From: Flavobacterium flevense
GTDB lineage: Bacteria; Bacteroidota; Bacteroidia; Flavobacteriales; Flavobacteriaceae
Assembly: GCF_900142775.1 (NCBI RefSeq)
Contig: NZ_FRCC01000002.1
Span: forward strand, 186,001-250,000
DNA length: 64,000 bases
Direction: 5' to 3'
Shown: positions 42,607 through 51,103 of the stretch, one piece after another
Layout: each line of letters opens with the position of its first letter
Numbering within the stretch: the first letter of the stretch is position 1
The notes under the pieces: model-generated
Seen by the model: the letters and a program-made list of their open reading frames with translations, nothing else
Databases searched by the model: none
What the model was told of the DNA's origin: nothing
Program-made: the position numbers and the translations under genes

Positions 42607-43902
42607 TCAGGGAAAAGCAATTGCTTGCTTCATTTTTTTTTCATAGATACGTTTATTAAAATACCACATGGAGAAAAGCGTAAGCAACAATAGTAGTGCA
42701 GCAGATTCCAAATTAAGCCATAAGAAAAAATATCCCCATGTTTGCTTGAAACCTATCACTTCCTTAAGTAACAATACAATCACACTACCTAAATACCCAA
42801 GTGCATCAGCTAAATAAAACAAGAAACCTACATTACCTTTAAAACTTAAAAGTGCTACCAATCTTTCAAACACAAGACAATGGAAAAGTATGTATGGTAA
42901 ATAAACCCCAATTCCTGTTGTTACCATCCAGGTTACAGGCGATATAAGACCTTGGTTAAATAATAAAGTAAAGACAATAATTAATACAGCTCCAAAAGCT
43001 GTAAGCAACATACCAATATTAAATGCCTTATTATTATTGCGTATAAGTACTCCTACCGCTGCTATTGCCAATACAACAACAGCAACAGGAATCTCTGTAA
43101 GAGTAACAATTTGAGGCGAACCTGAATATCCTTGTTCCGCCCAAAATTCAACCATAAAATTATCTCTAAAATCCCTAACAATAGTTAGTAAAATATAAAT
43201 CCCAACTAAACCAAAATAACCAACTCCATTAGCCTTTATAAAATCTTTACGCTCTTTACTGTGCATAGGCACTCTTTCAGATCTTGCTTTTATATCACTC
43301 TCATCAGGACCTTTACTTTTGTTAAGTACCCAGACAGATAAAAGGAAAAAAGGAAAAAACAACAACGCTGTATAAAATGGCATCATAAATTCATTGGTAT
43401 TAAAATCCTGCATAAGTATTAAACCAATCGTTTTCACAAAACTTGTAGAGAATATAAATGTAGCACTAAGGGCTGCAGCAAGCAGTTCTGTATTTTTTCT
43501 TCCTTCTATATAAGAGAACACAATTCCAAAAACCATCCCTAATGGCAGTCCATTAAGAAATAACGCCAATATTTTCCACTTCCCGGGAACAAAGGCAAAT
43601 AAAGCCAGCATAAGTGTCGCAAAAGTAATCAGAACGATAAGCCATATTGCCCTTTGTGATTTTGGCATTTCTGATATAATTTTTATACCTAAAAATTTTG
43701 AAACCATATACCCTAAAACCTGACTTAAAACAAAAATTGTTTTTGCATCTACACCATAGCCAAAAACCAAATCAGCATATTGCCCAGCTAAAAACGATTT
43801 ACGAACAGCATACATTCCCGTATAACATATAAAAACTGAAACTACAATTGCAAAGGTGGAAATTTTTTTACTATTTGTAAACTTTTCAAACATCCAAAAC
43901 AT
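42607..43902 (-). CDS. DUF5690/MFS-type transporter, probable phosphonate importer
   Basis: About 431 residues from the ATG at 43902; a longer TTG-started frame would begin upstream of the -7 box. About 12 hydrophobic helices, with FICYTGMYAVRKSFLAGQY in the first helix, which resembles organophosphate:Pi antiporters of the MFS. A central loop (SKGPDESDIKARSERVPMHS) divides two six-helix halves. First gene of the operon with oxidase and hydrolase, so I infer that it moves the phosphonate substrate across the inner membrane. One copy of the operator palindrome lies inside its first codons. Confidence 0.82.
   Translation of the reverse strand: MFWMFEKFTNSKKISTFAIVVSVFICYTGMYAVRKSFLAGQYADLVFGYGVDAKTIFVLSQVLGYMVSKFLGIKIISEMPKSQRAIWLIVLITFATLMLALFAFVPGKWKILALFLNGLPLGMVFGIVFSYIEGRKNTELLAAALSATFIFSTSFVKTIGLILMQDFNTNEFMMPFYTALLFFPFFLLSVWVLNKSKGPDESDIKARSERVPMHSKERKDFIKANGVGYFGLVGIYILLTIVRDFRDNFMVEFWAEQGYSGSPQIVTLTEIPVAVVVLAIAAVGVLIRNNNKAFNIGMLLTAFGAVLIIVFTLLFNQGLISPVTWMVTTGIGVYLPYILFHCLVFERLVALLSFKGNVGFLFYLADALGYLGSVIVLLLKEVIGFKQTWGYFFLWLNLESAALLLLLTLFSMWYFNKRIYEKKMKQAIAFP
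43867..43881. promoter_or_regulatory. TTTAC-N5-GTAAA palindrome, copy 3
   Basis: TTTACAAATAGTAAA read on the minus strand; encodes F-T-N-S-K in the transporter N-terminus, about 36-50 bases past the predicted start of transcription. Confidence 0.55.
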
Positions 43903-43922
43903 AATATTTATATTAATTTTGA

Positions 43923-43930
43923 CAAAAATA
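43923..43930 (-). promoter_or_regulatory. -7 box of the transporter operon (TATTTTTG)
   Basis: Exact TAnnTTTG match on the minus strand, 20 bases before the ATG at 43902; it favours that start over the upstream TTG. Confidence 0.5.
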
Positions 43931-43983
43931 CATGTATAACCATACAATCAGATTAACTAAATGTAAAATAATAGTTAACAAAG

Positions 43984-43998
43984 TTTACAAATAGTAAA
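43984..43998. promoter_or_regulatory. TTTAC-N5-GTAAA palindrome, copy 4
   Basis: TTTACAAATAGTAAA, perfect. It lies in the divergent gap between transporter and dehydrogenase, upstream of both -7 boxes (43923 minus, TACTTTTG at 44027 plus). Confidence 0.7.
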
Positions 43999-44163
43999 TA
44001 AATTTTAGATCTTATACAAAACAAATTACTTTTGACAACTATAATTAACAGATGATTACTAATCTTTTAAGACACACCGCTAAAGGCTTTAAAAAAGATT
44101 ACAATAGCAGATTTGTTTTTTTCTTACAAAATATTATCTCCACAATTATAAAAAAATTAAAAT

Positions 44164-44178
44164 GTTACAAATAGTAAA
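44164..44178. promoter_or_regulatory. TTTAC-N5-GTAAA palindrome, copy 5
   Basis: GTTACAAATAGTAAA, one end base changed; 15 bases before the dehydrogenase ATG. Confidence 0.65.
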
Positions 44179-44193
44179 TAAAATTTAATCACA

Positions 44194-45270
44194 ATGAGTA
44201 TAAAAGCTACAGCAATGGTATTTACGGCTACAGACCAACCATTTGCTAATAAACAAATTAGTCTAAAAGACATAGACAGCAACGAAGTCCTTGTTCGAAT
44301 CGTATACACCACTATTTGCACCAGCGACCTTCACACCTACACAGGAAAACGTTCCTCACCTACCCCATGTGTTCTTGGGCACGAAATAATCGGGGAAATA
44401 ACAACACTGGGAAAAAAAATAAAAAGTGATTATAATGGTCAACTATTAAAAGTTGGCGACTTAGTAACCTGGTGTGTGTACGCCTATGATGATAAAAGTA
44501 AAATGGCAAAAAAAGGCATACCCCAAAAATCGGATGGTCTTTATAAATACGGACATCACAAATTCGATTCTGAAGACGGTTTAAATGGAGGATTTGCAAC
44601 ACATTGTATATTAAAAAAAGGAAGTACAATTTTCAAACTTCCTGATTTTTTAAACTATAAGCAAGCAGCACCTTTAAATTGCACTCATGCTACAATAGCT
44701 GGAGCCATACGTTTAGCCCGATACCTTACAAACAAAAATGTAATGATTACAGGAGCAGGAATGTTAGGACTATCAGCTTGTGCAATGGCTAAAGAAGGAG
44801 GAGCAAAGAATGTTTTTGCAATGGATATTAATAAAGAAAGATTAGACTTAGCAAAAAAATTTGGCGCTAACAAACTTATCGATGGCAAATTGTCAGCAGA
44901 TGAAATCAAAACACTTATTCCTAAAGAAAAAATAGACGTAATTATTGACACTACAGGAATAGCAGCAGTAATGGAAAAAGGACTTGAACTACTTGCAATA
45001 GGCGGAAGAGCTATCTGGATAGGAGCTGTTTACACTCAGCCACCCACACAAATAAATGCCGAAATGATAGTTAGAAATCTTATAACCATAAAAGGTCTCC
45101 ATAATTATACTCCAAACGATCTTGGCTTTGCCGTTGATTTCATAGCTGAAAATCACTCCAAATATCCATTTGAAATTCTAGTCAGCAAAGAATTTCCCTT
45201 AAACGAATTATCCAATGCTTTTGAAGAAGCTAAAACAGGAAAACATTACCGAATTGGGGTCAAACAATAA
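44194..45270 (+). CDS. zinc-binding alcohol dehydrogenase of phosphonate-cluster type
   Basis: 358 residues of the medium-chain family. Catalytic zinc ligands fit Cys42 (ICTSDLH) and His63-Glu64 (GHEIIGE); the NAD fold has MITGAGMLGLSACAMAK. The usual four-Cys structural zinc loop is not visible. It resembles the TIGR03366 group, named for repeated association with phosphonate catabolism. It may reduce or oxidise the aldehyde product of C-P cleavage. Divergent from the transporter operon, sharing the operator-rich gap. Confidence 0.87.
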   Translation: MSIKATAMVFTATDQPFANKQISLKDIDSNEVLVRIVYTTICTSDLHTYTGKRSSPTPCVLGHEIIGEITTLGKKIKSDYNGQLLKVGDLVTWCVYAYDDKSKMAKKGIPQKSDGLYKYGHHKFDSEDGLNGGFATHCILKKGSTIFKLPDFLNYKQAAPLNCTHATIAGAIRLARYLTNKNVMITGAGMLGLSACAMAKEGGAKNVFAMDINKERLDLAKKFGANKLIDGKLSADEIKTLIPKEKIDVIIDTTGIAAVMEKGLELLAIGGRAIWIGAVYTQPPTQINAEMIVRNLITIKGLHNYTPNDLGFAVDFIAENHSKYPFEILVSKEFPLNELSNAFEEAKTGKHYRIGVKQ

Positions 45271-45282
45271 AGATTTAAACAA

Positions 45283-45310
45283 TAAAAGCCGACTGAATAG
45301 TCGGCTTTTA
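45283..45310 (+). terminator. bidirectional terminator
   Basis: 12-bp perfect stem TAAAAGCCGACT / AGTCGGCTTTTA with loop GAAT between the convergent dehydrogenase and TonB-dependent receptor genes. Confidence 0.88.
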
Positions 45311-45335
45311 AATTACAAAAAAACAAAATCAAGTG

Positions 45336-48188
45336 TTATAAACTCCATTTAACTCCCATTTGACCTCTTATTCCATAAAACTCAACTTGTTTAGGCCTAG
45401 AGTCATCTCCATAGTAATATTCAAGTTTTTGATTAAGCAGGTTGTTTGCCTCAGCAAATAGGGTAACATGCTTACTTATTTTAAAAGATAAATTTGCATC
45501 AAGAGCCGAATAATTTCCATAGTAAACATCATCTCTTTTCAATCCGCTTCCACCATGTTCCGTGATATATTTAGCTTTAAAATTATAAGCTGCCCTTACA
45601 TTTACTCTTCCTTTTTCATAATACAGCTGAGCATTAACTAAATGATCTCCTTGTCTCGGAAGACTTGTTTTGCCTTCACGTCCCGGTATTGTCATTTCTG
45701 ATTTTGTAAAAGTATAATTTGCTTGCACACCAAATCCATTAAAGAAACCCGGAAGGAAATCAAATTTTTTGTTTCCGCTGAATTCTGCACCAAAAAGCCA
45801 AGCATTATCCCCATTGAGTGGTTGAGAAATTTCAACACCAGTGTGTCCATTTATATCACCTTGTCTTGTATCCATAAAAATAGGATCAGTAATCAATTTA
45901 TAAAATACACCTGCAGATACTACATCTAACTTCCCAAAATAATGTTCTCCCATTACATCAAAATTATAAGAATAAGTAGGATTAACATCCGGATTACCTC
46001 CATCATATTCATTATCTGCCGCAAGATAAGTACCACCAGGAACAAGGTAACCAAAATCTGGTCTTGTAAATGTTCTTGTTGCCGCTAACCTCAGATTAGT
46101 ATTTTCATCAGCCATATATTTTAGATGAAGCATTGGCAGTAGTGACAAGTACCTTTTAGTCTTAGTGACTTTAGACAGCAATCCATCAGGATTTTCATCT
46201 GAAACATCATATTGATAACCGCTTACTTTTGTATTAGTATAAGTAGCTCTTAAACCTCCCAGAAAAGTAAGTTTATCATTAATTTTATAAGTAGCCATAC
46301 CATATCCTGATGTATGAGTTTCATCTACATCAAAATTTCTTCCAAGTCCGCCACCATTAGCTAATATTTCAGAATCAGCTTCAGAAAGAGTAAGATTACC
46401 ATTGCTGAAATTATCATTATAAAACTGATTGAGACCATTTTTCGAAAGTACAGGTCCAAAACTATTCCCTATATTTGTATTAAGTTCGTTCAGATATTCT
46501 TTTCCCCCGGGTTGATAAATATTATATTCCCCATAAGAATTTAAAGTAGGTACCGCACCATTTCCTGTCCAATTGTAGAACTCGTCCGAAAAAGTAGCTC
46601 TTCTGTCTTTATCTCTAAATTTACCTCCAAATTTAAGAACAAGATTATCATTTGCCGTAAGTTCATAATTTACCGTTGCAACAATATTATCTTTTTCCTT
46701 AACACCTACTTTATATAATTCAAGCGTAGTAAAAGTCATTTGATCAGGGCTGGTTTGAAAATTCGAATCTGATAAGTAACCAAACATGTTATTTGTATCC
46801 ATATAACCGCCATCCGTATTCCAGTAAGCTCTTGGTCCATTACCTCTATCTTCAATATAATCTGAATTAAAGCCTACACCATCCTGCTTAAAGAATGTGG
46901 AATAATAACTGTTATTTTTTGCGTCTGGAACATTTCCATAATAAAATTCAGTGCTGTAATGTGCAGCGCTCCAATCTAAAACACCTTTATTTCCAATATG
47001 CTTACCTCCAACTTCTGCTCCGTAAAAATCAAAATTCAGTTCGTTATATATATTTTGCAGTTCTACACGTCCTGTATTTGTAACATCATTAAATTTATCA
47101 AATCGAATGCGTTGTTTATAGTGCAGCTCTTTATCCAATAGTTTTCCATAATTAAGCTTTACAAACAACTTGTTTTTTTCGTCAGGATTAAACTCAAAAC
47201 CACCATTAAAACCTGTTGTTTTTCTTTCTCCCGTATAATCTCTTAACTCTAGACGGTAAACACCCTCATCACCTGATCTTCTGGCTTCAAAATTATCAGC
47301 AGCCCAATTACGATTCCATTGTGCAAGATTTACAATATATCCAAATTTTCCATTTTTACTTTTATCCCCTACAAGTAAAGATCCACTATAAACTCCTTTA
47401 TCTGATTTTTCATTATAACCAGCACCTATTGTTGCATCGACAGTAAATTTTGACGGCGCGGTTTTTGTAATAAAATTTACACTACCACCCAAAGCATCCC
47501 CATCAATATCTGGTGTTAATGCTTTAGCTACTTCAACATAACCAATCATTTCTGTTGGAAAAAAGTCAAAAGCGGTTGCTCTACTAGCCCCCTCATCGGC
47601 AGCAGTTGGAAGACGGTTTCCGTTCATTGTTGTAGAACTCCACTCGGCAGGTAATCCTCTTACAGCTACATAACGTCCTTCACCCTGATCACGTTCAACA
47701 GAAACTCCAGGTATACGTTGTACAGCCTCGGCTGCATTTCTATCTGGAAGTTTACCTATACCATCTGCAGCAATTACATTTACTAAATTAATTGCATTTT
47801 TTTGAATATTAAGAGCTTTAGCTTCACTAAGTCTCCTAGAAACGCTACCAGAAACAACAACTTCCTGTAATTCATCTGAAGTTGACTTCATATAAATATT
47901 AGGTACTTTAGCAACTTTCCCTGATTCAACAATCACATCCTGATTTGATTTCTCATACCCAACATAACTTATAATTATGGTATAATTACCCGATTTTAAA
48001 CCAGTAATTGTAAAATTTCCTTCGAAATCAGTGGAAACACTTTTTTGAATTCCTTTCAGTTGAATTATTGCACCAGGAAGAGGAAAAGATCCATCCAGAA
48101 CTTTACCTTTCACAGACCCTGTTTGAGCAAAGGCTGTCCATGAAAAAAATAAAAAAGTGGCACAAATTAAAAATATATTATTTTTCAT
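45336..48188 (-). CDS. TonB-dependent receptor with carboxypeptidase-regulatory-like domain
   Basis: 950 residues: signal peptide (first 21), a carboxypeptidase-regulatory-like beta domain at about 23-105 (GKVLDGSFPLPGAIIQLKG), a plug domain (EAVQRIPGVSVERDQGEGRY, VRGLPAEWSSTTMNGNRL) and a 22-strand barrel ending in GVKWSL. The plug resembles the TonB-Xanth-Caul group. There is no SusD partner, so substrate is probably a small molecule instead of a glycan. Given the cluster it may import a phosphonate across the outer membrane; this is inference from position and shared operators. Confidence 0.9.
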   Translation of the reverse strand: MKNNIFLICATFLFFSWTAFAQTGSVKGKVLDGSFPLPGAIIQLKGIQKSVSTDFEGNFTITGLKSGNYTIIISYVGYEKSNQDVIVESGKVAKVPNIYMKSTSDELQEVVVSGSVSRRLSEAKALNIQKNAINLVNVIAADGIGKLPDRNAAEAVQRIPGVSVERDQGEGRYVAVRGLPAEWSSTTMNGNRLPTAADEGASRATAFDFFPTEMIGYVEVAKALTPDIDGDALGGSVNFITKTAPSKFTVDATIGAGYNEKSDKGVYSGSLLVGDKSKNGKFGYIVNLAQWNRNWAADNFEARRSGDEGVYRLELRDYTGERKTTGFNGGFEFNPDEKNKLFVKLNYGKLLDKELHYKQRIRFDKFNDVTNTGRVELQNIYNELNFDFYGAEVGGKHIGNKGVLDWSAAHYSTEFYYGNVPDAKNNSYYSTFFKQDGVGFNSDYIEDRGNGPRAYWNTDGGYMDTNNMFGYLSDSNFQTSPDQMTFTTLELYKVGVKEKDNIVATVNYELTANDNLVLKFGGKFRDKDRRATFSDEFYNWTGNGAVPTLNSYGEYNIYQPGGKEYLNELNTNIGNSFGPVLSKNGLNQFYNDNFSNGNLTLSEADSEILANGGGLGRNFDVDETHTSGYGMATYKINDKLTFLGGLRATYTNTKVSGYQYDVSDENPDGLLSKVTKTKRYLSLLPMLHLKYMADENTNLRLAATRTFTRPDFGYLVPGGTYLAADNEYDGGNPDVNPTYSYNFDVMGEHYFGKLDVVSAGVFYKLITDPIFMDTRQGDINGHTGVEISQPLNGDNAWLFGAEFSGNKKFDFLPGFFNGFGVQANYTFTKSEMTIPGREGKTSLPRQGDHLVNAQLYYEKGRVNVRAAYNFKAKYITEHGGSGLKRDDVYYGNYSALDANLSFKISKHVTLFAEANNLLNQKLEYYYGDDSRPKQVEFYGIRGQMGVKWSL

Positions 48189-48313
48189 TTTGTTTAAATT
48201 TTTAATATTAGTAAATTATTTGACGCAAAAGTGCTTATAATTTTCTTATTAGTAAACTTTTAAACTTTAAGAAATCCTTAACGCATTATTATAGTTAGGT
48301 AAGGAAAATGTTA

Positions 48314-48345
48314 ACAGTTATAATTTTAGCTTTAATTATAACTGT
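48314..48345. repeat. perfect 12-bp inverted repeat upstream of the receptor gene
   Basis: ACAGTTATAATT (48314-48325) and its exact complement (48334-48345) with loop TTAGCTTT. No T tail; could be a second regulator site. Confidence 0.75.
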
Positions 48346-48364
48346 AAATAGATCATTGAAGAAC

Positions 48365-48379
48365 TTTACAAATAGTAAA
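48365..48379. promoter_or_regulatory. TTTAC-N5-GTAAA palindrome, copy 6
   Basis: TTTACAAATAGTAAA, identical to copies 3 and 4; 177 bases upstream of the receptor ATG. Confidence 0.65.
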
Positions 48380-48401
48380 TTAATTATTCTAAAAACTAAA
48401 A

Positions 48402-48431
48402 AAGGCAGCATTTCAATCGAAATGCTGCCTT
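48402..48431 (-). terminator. rho-independent terminator
   Basis: 13-bp perfect stem AAGGCAGCATTTC / GAAATGCTGCCTT, loop AATC, then T7 on the minus strand; ends the orphan gene at 48454 and the pheS unit. Confidence 0.9.
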
Positions 48432-48453
48432 CAGTATAATTTTAAAATTGTAT

Positions 48454-48861
48454 TTATCTAACAATCACCCCTTCTACAAATAGAATCGGCACTTCTTCGG
48501 TATTGTTTTCGTTGATGGAATTGGCTTTAAAGATAAATTTCTTGTCGTATAAGGTGTTTCCAATAAAGAAAGTCAGCATGAATTCGTTATTCAAAACCAA
48601 AACACTTTTTTCCACCATTTCTATTTTCACTACTGAAACAGCAGGAACTTCTACAAAGGCATGACGTAAAACAGAGGTTTTCTTCATTTCGCCATCGATA
48701 GTTCCAAAAGCTTTGGAAACTACCATGGCACTTTCGATATTAAAATCACTGTCGTTTACTAAATAAGCATACCAAACTTTCTCCATAAAGTCATCGCTCC
48801 ATTCCTGAACGGCAGCAATAAATACGTTTTCTACTTCGGGGATTGTAATGTCTTTTTTCAT
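48454..48861 (-). CDS. conserved-type hypothetical protein, cytosolic
   Basis: 135 residues, no signal or membrane helix, beta-rich, with WSDDFMEKVWYAYLVNDSD and a C-terminal VPILFVEGVIVR. Not recognised by family; the sequence has the look of conserved Flavobacteriia orphans found next to pheS. It follows pheS on the same strand after a CTAAGGACTA repeat patch and has its own terminator. Confidence 0.65.
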   Translation of the reverse strand: MKKDITIPEVENVFIAAVQEWSDDFMEKVWYAYLVNDSDFNIESAMVVSKAFGTIDGEMKKTSVLRHAFVEVPAVSVVKIEMVEKSVLVLNNEFMLTFFIGNTLYDKKFIFKANSINENNTEEVPILFVEGVIVR

Positions 48862-48865
48862 TAAT

Positions 48866-48940
48866 TAGTCCTTAGTCCCTAGTTATTAGTCCTTAGTGAT
48901 AAGCAAAACTACTTCTCTAAGGACTAATTACTAAGGACTT
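48866..48940. repeat. CTAAGGACTA repeat patch between pheS and the orphan gene
   Basis: Units TTAGTCCTTAGTCCCTAG and TTAGTCCTTAGT on the left, inverted CTAAGGACTAATTACTAAGG on the right, around a 20-base centre. Confidence 0.85.
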
Positions 48941-48944
48941 TAAA

Positions 48945-49964
48945 TTATATTATCGATTTAAATTGCTCTAAGAAACGTACATCATTTTCATAAAACATAC
49001 GAATATCGCCAATTTGGTATAACAACATTGCAATACGCTCTACTCCCATTCCAAAAGCAAATCCGTTGTATTCATCAGGATTGATGCCACAGTTTTTCAA
49101 AACATTAGGATCTACCATTCCGCAACCACCAATTTCTAACCAGCCGGTTCCTTTGGTAATTCTGTAATCGGTTTCGGTTTTTAAACCCCAATAAATATCA
49201 ATTTCGGCACTTGGCTCCGTAAAAGGAAAATAAGAAGGACGCAAACGAATTTTTGACTTTCCGAACATCTCTTTAGTGAAATACAAAAGTGTTTGTTTCA
49301 AATCAGCAAAAGAAACCTCTTTGTCTATGTACAATCCTTCCACCTGGTGAAAAATACAGTGTGAACGGGAAGAAACAGCTTCATTACGAAAAACACGTCC
49401 CGGAGAAATCGTTCGGATAGGCGGTTTGTTGTTTTCCATATAACGCACCTGAACCGATGAAGTGTGGGTACGCAATAAAATATCGGGATTCGTCTGGATA
49501 AAAAACGTATCCTGCATATCACGTGCCGGATGGTATTCTGGCAAGTTTAATGCTGTAAAATTATGCCAGTCGTCTTCAATTTCCGGACCTTCGGAAACAT
49601 TAAATCCAATGGTAGAAAAGATATCTATAATTTGGTTTTTTACAATAGAAATCGGGTGACGGGAACCAATAGTTACCGGTTCAGCCGCACGGGTCAAATC
49701 GCCATAGATTCCTTTAGATTCTTCTTTGCTTTCTAAAGCTTCCTGGATTGATTTTACTTTTTCTTCAGCAGAAGTTTTCAGCAGGTTAATTACCTGTCCA
49801 AATTCCTTTTTTTGCTCGTTAGGCACATTTTTAAATTCAGCAAAAAAGTCTTTTAAGATTCCTTTACTTCCTAAAAATTTAATTCTAAATGATTCTAATT
49901 CGGCTGTATCCTGTGTTGAAAAAGCTTGTGCTTCACCAATATATTCTTTTATCTTATCTATCAT
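48945..49964 (-). CDS. pheS: phenylalanine-tRNA ligase alpha subunit
   Basis: 339 residues from the ATG at 49964 (another ATG two codons upstream). N-terminal coiled coil, then class II motif 2 (SPGRVFRNEAVSSRSHCIFHQVEG in two blocks, with the FRxE signature) and motif 3 (NGFAFGMGVERIAMLLYQIGD). Pairs with PheT, which is not in the window. Charges tRNA-Phe. Confidence 0.97.
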   Translation of the reverse strand: MIDKIKEYIGEAQAFSTQDTAELESFRIKFLGSKGILKDFFAEFKNVPNEQKKEFGQVINLLKTSAEEKVKSIQEALESKEESKGIYGDLTRAAEPVTIGSRHPISIVKNQIIDIFSTIGFNVSEGPEIEDDWHNFTALNLPEYHPARDMQDTFFIQTNPDILLRTHTSSVQVRYMENNKPPIRTISPGRVFRNEAVSSRSHCIFHQVEGLYIDKEVSFADLKQTLLYFTKEMFGKSKIRLRPSYFPFTEPSAEIDIYWGLKTETDYRITKGTGWLEIGGCGMVDPNVLKNCGINPDEYNGFAFGMGVERIAMLLYQIGDIRMFYENDVRFLEQFKSII

Positions 49965-49997
49965 TTTCATCCAATAATTGAGTGTGCAAATTTAAGC

Positions 49998-50034
49998 AAA
50001 AGTTAGAAGTTAAAAGTTAGAAGTTAGAAGTTTT
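49998..50034. repeat. AGTTAGAAGTTAAA tandem patch, left
   Basis: Tandem AAAAGTTAGAAGTTAAAAG units before pheS; a sister patch at 50424-50465 lies on the other side of the small orphan gene. Confidence 0.75.
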
Positions 50035-50064
50035 TCTAAACATCTGTTGTAAAATAACAAATCA

Positions 50065-50421
50065 TCAATCAATGAGCTCTTTTTCTATAAAATAACTCAC
50101 GATCGCTTCCTTCATCAAAACAGTTTGTTCCCCTGCTTTCAAAGGTGGTAACTCTTCTTTTACTTTGTAATGCGGCCAGCCTTCTTCATCATAATATTCG
50201 AATTCATAAAAACCATAAGGTTCTAATAAACGGCAAATGGCGATGTGCATCAGGTTTAGTTTTTCATCTTTCTTGTATTCCCGGTGGAATTTACCCAATT
50301 CCTGAACGCCAATCAGAAAAATAATGGCATCTAAATCCAGATCTTCGCCTTGCGAAAACTGATTAGAAAGTATATCGACGAGCTTTTCCCAGCGCTCTTT
50401 AAGTTGTGTGTCTCTTGACAT
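50065..50421 (-). CDS. conserved-type hypothetical protein, acidic
   Basis: 118 residues, soluble, acidic, helical at the start (RWEKLVDILSNQFSQGEDLD) and with YEFEYYDEEGWPHYKVKE in the C-terminal half. Not recognised. It is upstream of pheS on the same strand and framed by tandem AGTTAGAAGTTA patches on both sides. Confidence 0.65.
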   Translation of the reverse strand: MSRDTQLKERWEKLVDILSNQFSQGEDLDLDAIIFLIGVQELGKFHREYKKDEKLNLMHIAICRLLEPYGFYEFEYYDEEGWPHYKVKEELPPLKAGEQTVLMKEAIVSYFIEKELID

Positions 50422-50423
50422 AT

Positions 50424-50465
50424 TTAAAAGTTAAAAGTTAGAAGTTAGAAGTTAGAAGTTAGAAA
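50424..50465. repeat. AGTTAGAAGTTAAA tandem patch, right
   Basis: Four to five AGTTAGAAGTTAGAAG units directly upstream of the small orphan gene. Confidence 0.75.
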
Positions 50466-50559
50466 TTGATATCTGATTTTCTACTATCTAAAATTATCAG
50501 GTGCAAAGATACCAACATAATTCTTTTATCTTTGCTCTTTATTCTTTTCTCTTTTTACT

Positions 50560-51060
50560 ATGAGTTTTTTAGACATTATTTTAGGTGCTTTACTGGTATT
50601 TGCTTTGTACAAAGGAACTGTAAATGGGCTATTTATTGAATTAGCTTCTTTTCTTTCGTTAATTGTGGGGGTTTATTTAGCGGTTAAATTCTCAGTTGTC
50701 ACTAAAGATGTTCTTGCTGGTTTTGTACACTGGAATCCTAATACCGTTCAGGTTATTGCTTTTTTACTCACTTTTATTCTGGTGGTAATTGGCATTCATT
50801 TTTTAGCCAAAATCCTGACAGGAATAGTAGATTTTGCTTTTTTAGGCTGGGCCAATAAACTAGGCGGCGGATTATTTCGGGTGCTAAAAACGGTATTGCT
50901 TATTGGGATTGTCTTTTCTCTTTTCGAAAAAATAAATTACAATCATTTTTTCGCAAAACAGGAAACACTTGATAAATCCATTTTTTATAATCCCATTCAA
51001 AAAACTGCTACTTTCATGTATCCATCTATTACAAAATGGTACGGAGACCTTAAAAAGTAA
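50560..51060 (+). CDS. CvpA family membrane protein
   Basis: 166 residues, four transmembrane helices. Opens with MSFLDIILGALLVFALYKGTVNGL, the CvpA hallmark of a helix followed by a Gly-rich turn, and ends shortly after the fourth helix. CvpA proteins are linked to colicin V production and envelope integrity; exact role unclear. Confidence 0.9.
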   Translation: MSFLDIILGALLVFALYKGTVNGLFIELASFLSLIVGVYLAVKFSVVTKDVLAGFVHWNPNTVQVIAFLLTFILVVIGIHFLAKILTGIVDFAFLGWANKLGGGLFRVLKTVLLIGIVFSLFEKINYNHFFAKQETLDKSIFYNPIQKTATFMYPSITKWYGDLKK

Positions 51061-51103
51061 GCATATTTTAGAACCCAGAAGGCATCTGCATTCTGGAATC
51101 TTA

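Larger units (their letters stand above)
48189..48453. promoter_or_regulatory. control region of the TonB-dependent receptor gene
   Basis: On the minus strand a -7-like CACTTTTG (48226-48233, one mismatch) lies 37 bases before the ATG. Two half-conserved sites ending in TATTAGTAAA (48206-48215 and 48247-48256) bracket it. Further out are the 12-bp inverted repeat (48314-48345), the operator copy at 48365 and the terminator of the neighbouring gene. Confidence 0.5.
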
